A stretch of 64,000 nt of DNA, taken from Erythrobacter litoralis. GTDB lineage: Bacteria; Pseudomonadota; Alphaproteobacteria; Sphingomonadales; Sphingomonadaceae. The stretch is taken from contig NZ_CP017057.1 of the NCBI RefSeq assembly GCF_001719165.1, forward strand, positions 2,232,001 through 2,296,000, in the 5' to 3' direction. The notes under the pieces are model-generated. The model had not been told where the DNA came from. It worked only from the letters and a program-made list of their open reading frames with translations, and searched no databases. Shown here piece after piece: positions 62,590-64,000 of the stretch (positions are counted from its first letter, which is position 1; each line of letters starts with the position of its first letter). The position numbers and the translations under genes are program-made.

Positions 62590-63645
62590 TTAACGAGGTA
62601 GCTGTCGTTTCTGCCGAATCAATTCGGCGATCCGGATAGTTGAGCCGGAAGCAGTTTTTCGCGCGTGATCTGCGCCCACACTCTCGGCGGTGGCCGCTGC
62701 GTCGGCGAATAGTCGCCCTCCTACCGACACGACTGTTAAGTGATCGGGCGATGCAAACCGGCTGCGTTCAACCGTCTGGCGCAGTAATTTGAGCTTCTGC
62801 TGGCGCGGCAGAGCATCAGACAGTCCGATATCAAGCGCGTCTGGCTTTTGTGAGGCGAGCTGGTTGGCGAGCGCCTGGTCGCTGTCGGGAAACGCCATGT
62901 CAACGTGCCAACCTGCATCCGTGAAGAGGTCCGCCAGGAGCGAGGTACCAAGCGCATGCGGCTCTCCAGGAGCCGTCGCCAGCATGATGCTGTATCGTCG
63001 CTGCCTGAGCGATTGCGGGGTTGGAGCGTGCCTAACGGCATGGCCAGCGAGTTGGAGCATGCTCAGCCCAATCGTCAGATCGACTTCGGAACAGTCGTCC
63101 GACAGCCAAGCATCTCCGAGCGCCCGAGCGGTTGGCTCGATTAGATGGGTAATGATTGCATCGCCAGACCACCCTTGCTCGGCCGCAGAAGCGACAAAGG
63201 CATTGATGCCAAGATCATCGCCGTTGAGCACCAGTTCCATAAGAGCGGGCACCTGCGAGGTTAGCCCGTGCTGTGGCTTGATCTTATCGACTTTGTGAAA
63301 AGGTTCCTCGTCGGCATGATAGCTGAGCAAATCCCAGCCACCAAAGAGTTGGGCGGGAACGATGTGCTCGCTCAGTATCTCGATATGGCTGTGACGTCGA
63401 TCCTCGTTGATCGACTGCCACAGCACGCTCAGACTTTTTGGCGGACCTTCGAGTGTCTGAAAGAACCGCCCCTTGTCGTAAAGCAACATGCCGGTGACGC
63501 CGAGGCTACGGTTACGCTGCCGCGCTTTCCAGGCAAGTTCGCGCAAATCGCCGGGCGTCGGTCTCGAGGTAGCCTTGCTTTGATAAGTCAGACTACTGGT
63601 CCAGTCGGGGGGATTGACCTCTGTGGTTTCGATTTGAAATGACAC
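62590..63645 (-). CDS. AppA-like photoreceptor: BLUF plus cobalamin/haem-binding domain
   Basis: A 351-residue sensor. Residues ~17-110 are a BLUF domain: LTYQS with Tyr21, RQRNRSLGVTGMLLY with Asn45, GRFFQTLEG with Gln63, and FGGWDLL with Trp104, the same numbering as the flavin-binding residues of Rhodobacter AppA; Met106 of AppA is Leu here. Residues ~140-345 are a cobalamin-binding-type (SCHIC) domain: helical cap with LIEPTARALGDAWLSDDCSE, then APGEPHALGTSLLADLF with His230 at the axial-ligand position, and VSVGGRLF near the end. AppA has the same order and controls photosynthesis genes through the repressor PpsR. The Cys-rich tail of AppA is absent. Copy 1 has one additional T near its end. 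Confidence 0.92.
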   Translation of the reverse strand: MSFQIETTEVNPPDWTSSLTYQSKATSRPTPGDLRELAWKARQRNRSLGVTGMLLYDKGRFFQTLEGPPKSLSVLWQSINEDRRHSHIEILSEHIVPAQLFGGWDLLSYHADEEPFHKVDKIKPQHGLTSQVPALMELVLNGDDLGINAFVASAAEQGWSGDAIITHLIEPTARALGDAWLSDDCSEVDLTIGLSMLQLAGHAVRHAPTPQSLRQRRYSIMLATAPGEPHALGTSLLADLFTDAGWHVDMAFPDSDQALANQLASQKPDALDIGLSDALPRQQKLKLLRQTVERSRFASPDHLTVVSVGGRLFADAAATAESVGADHARKTASGSTIRIAELIRQKRQLPR

Positions 63646-63931
63646 GGGCAGTCTCCCAGTTTTTCGCCGGGATGCAACAACAGAATTACATCATGCCAAT
63701 CTACTGAAGGCTTGGCTCGCTGCTTCAAGATGGTTGCGCGCTTGTACCGTTTCTCGCCAGCGCGCTGAATCTTAAAGCATAGCGTAATAGCCTTGGTCGC
63801 AGGGTAAGGCTGCGGCAATGCAACTCCGGATTCGATCCCTGACAAAAGCTGAAGAAAAGCCTAAACGCTGTCAAGCCAGATTGGCGGAGTCTCTTGTCGT
63901 CTTGGGCAAGGCGGAAGCCTCTCTCGACCGA

Positions 63932-64000
63932 TTAGAACTGCTCAAGGCAACGTTTGCGTTCCGCTTCTACAAAGGCGTATGCCTCGGCTCCCTCATCCGC
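63932..64000 (-). CDS. tenA-linked small protein, copy 2, C-terminal end (partial)
   Basis: The last 22 codons and stop of the 109-residue gene described at 44,010-44,339, cut by the window edge. It shows that the repeat continues at least this far and probably includes tenA. Confidence 0.6.
   Translation of the reverse strand, partial: ADEGAEAYAFVEAERKRCLEQF

Larger units (their letters stand above)
47695..64000 (+). repeat. Long direct repeat, copy 2
   Basis: The second copy of the 16.3-kb segment at 27,776-44,078. It begins at CCGCAG inside the M16 gene and runs past the window edge. Copy 2 carries single-base indels at about 48,217, 50,983, 53,061, 53,093 and 56,028 and matches the intact reading everywhere after that. 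Apart from indels I see one likely substitution, at about 49,350 (six A plus four G in copy 1, seven A plus three G here). Confidence 0.98.

Noticed and set aside
1..64000. CRISPR arrays, rRNA genes, or a replication origin
   Set aside because: No regularly spaced short repeats, no rRNA sequence and no DnaA-box cluster were seen.

Overview
The window is GC-rich and fits an alphaproteobacterium of the order Sphingomonadales, most likely an Erythrobacter-like member of the Erythrobacteraceae. The evidence is the gene order hisG-hisD-nusB-thiL followed by hppA, the K+-independent proton pyrophosphatase, large sphingomonad-type TonB-dependent receptors, and the codon and base composition. This assignment is inferred from gene content; no rRNA is present.

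Positions 1-27,775 are ordinary chromosome: the end of a pirin gene, an SDR/hydrolase pair, the hisGD-nusB-thiL run, hppA, a GNAT/cupin-like pair, tesB, uspA with an FNR-type box, a carotenoid oxygenase, a frameshifted marR, uvrC, an animal-type haem peroxidase with a strong terminator, a flavoprotein, a TonB receptor with an unusual duplicated domain inserted in its barrel, then infA-maf-RNase E/G-yacG, tRNA-Phe, purC and an M16 peptidase.

Positions 27,776-44,078 and 47,695-64,000 are two nearly identical direct copies of one 16.3-kb segment, about 19.92 kb apart, and the second copy runs off the window. Each copy holds: the end of the M16 peptidase, a TonB receptor, purS, purQ, a GGDEF-EAL membrane protein, a small coiled-coil protein, a degenerate acyl-adenylate-synthetase-like protein, a probable zinc-responsive cluster (DUF1826 / MerC / ABC ATPase / FtsX-type permease with a His-rich loop / DUF3299), an IS3-family insertion sequence, a secreted hypothetical protein, and a BLUF-cobalamin-domain photoreceptor very like AppA. 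Between the copies (44,079-47,694) is visibly less GC-rich accessory DNA: tenA with a coupled small gene, a lipoprotein, a frameshifted LuxR-HTH membrane protein, a secreted hypothetical protein and the last ~30 codons of a tyrosine integrase. At 47,695 the integrase reads directly into the middle of the M16 peptidase gene.

The copies differ almost only by single-base indels in short homopolymer runs. The damaged version always lies inside about 39,956-56,030, an interval centred on the 47,695 junction. That pattern is what a poorly polished stretch bridging the join would give, so the tandem duplication may be an assembly artefact and several apparent pseudogenes are probably sequencing errors. 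For each gene I say which copy looks intact.

The most interesting biology is the AppA-like light/redox sensor (Tyr21, Asn45, Gln63 and Trp104 at the same residue numbers as in AppA), which suggests a photosynthesis-type regulatory circuit; the compact zinc-type cluster with a MerC protein; the TonB receptor with two tandem Cys-paired insert domains; and an infA leader with two competing base-paired forms.
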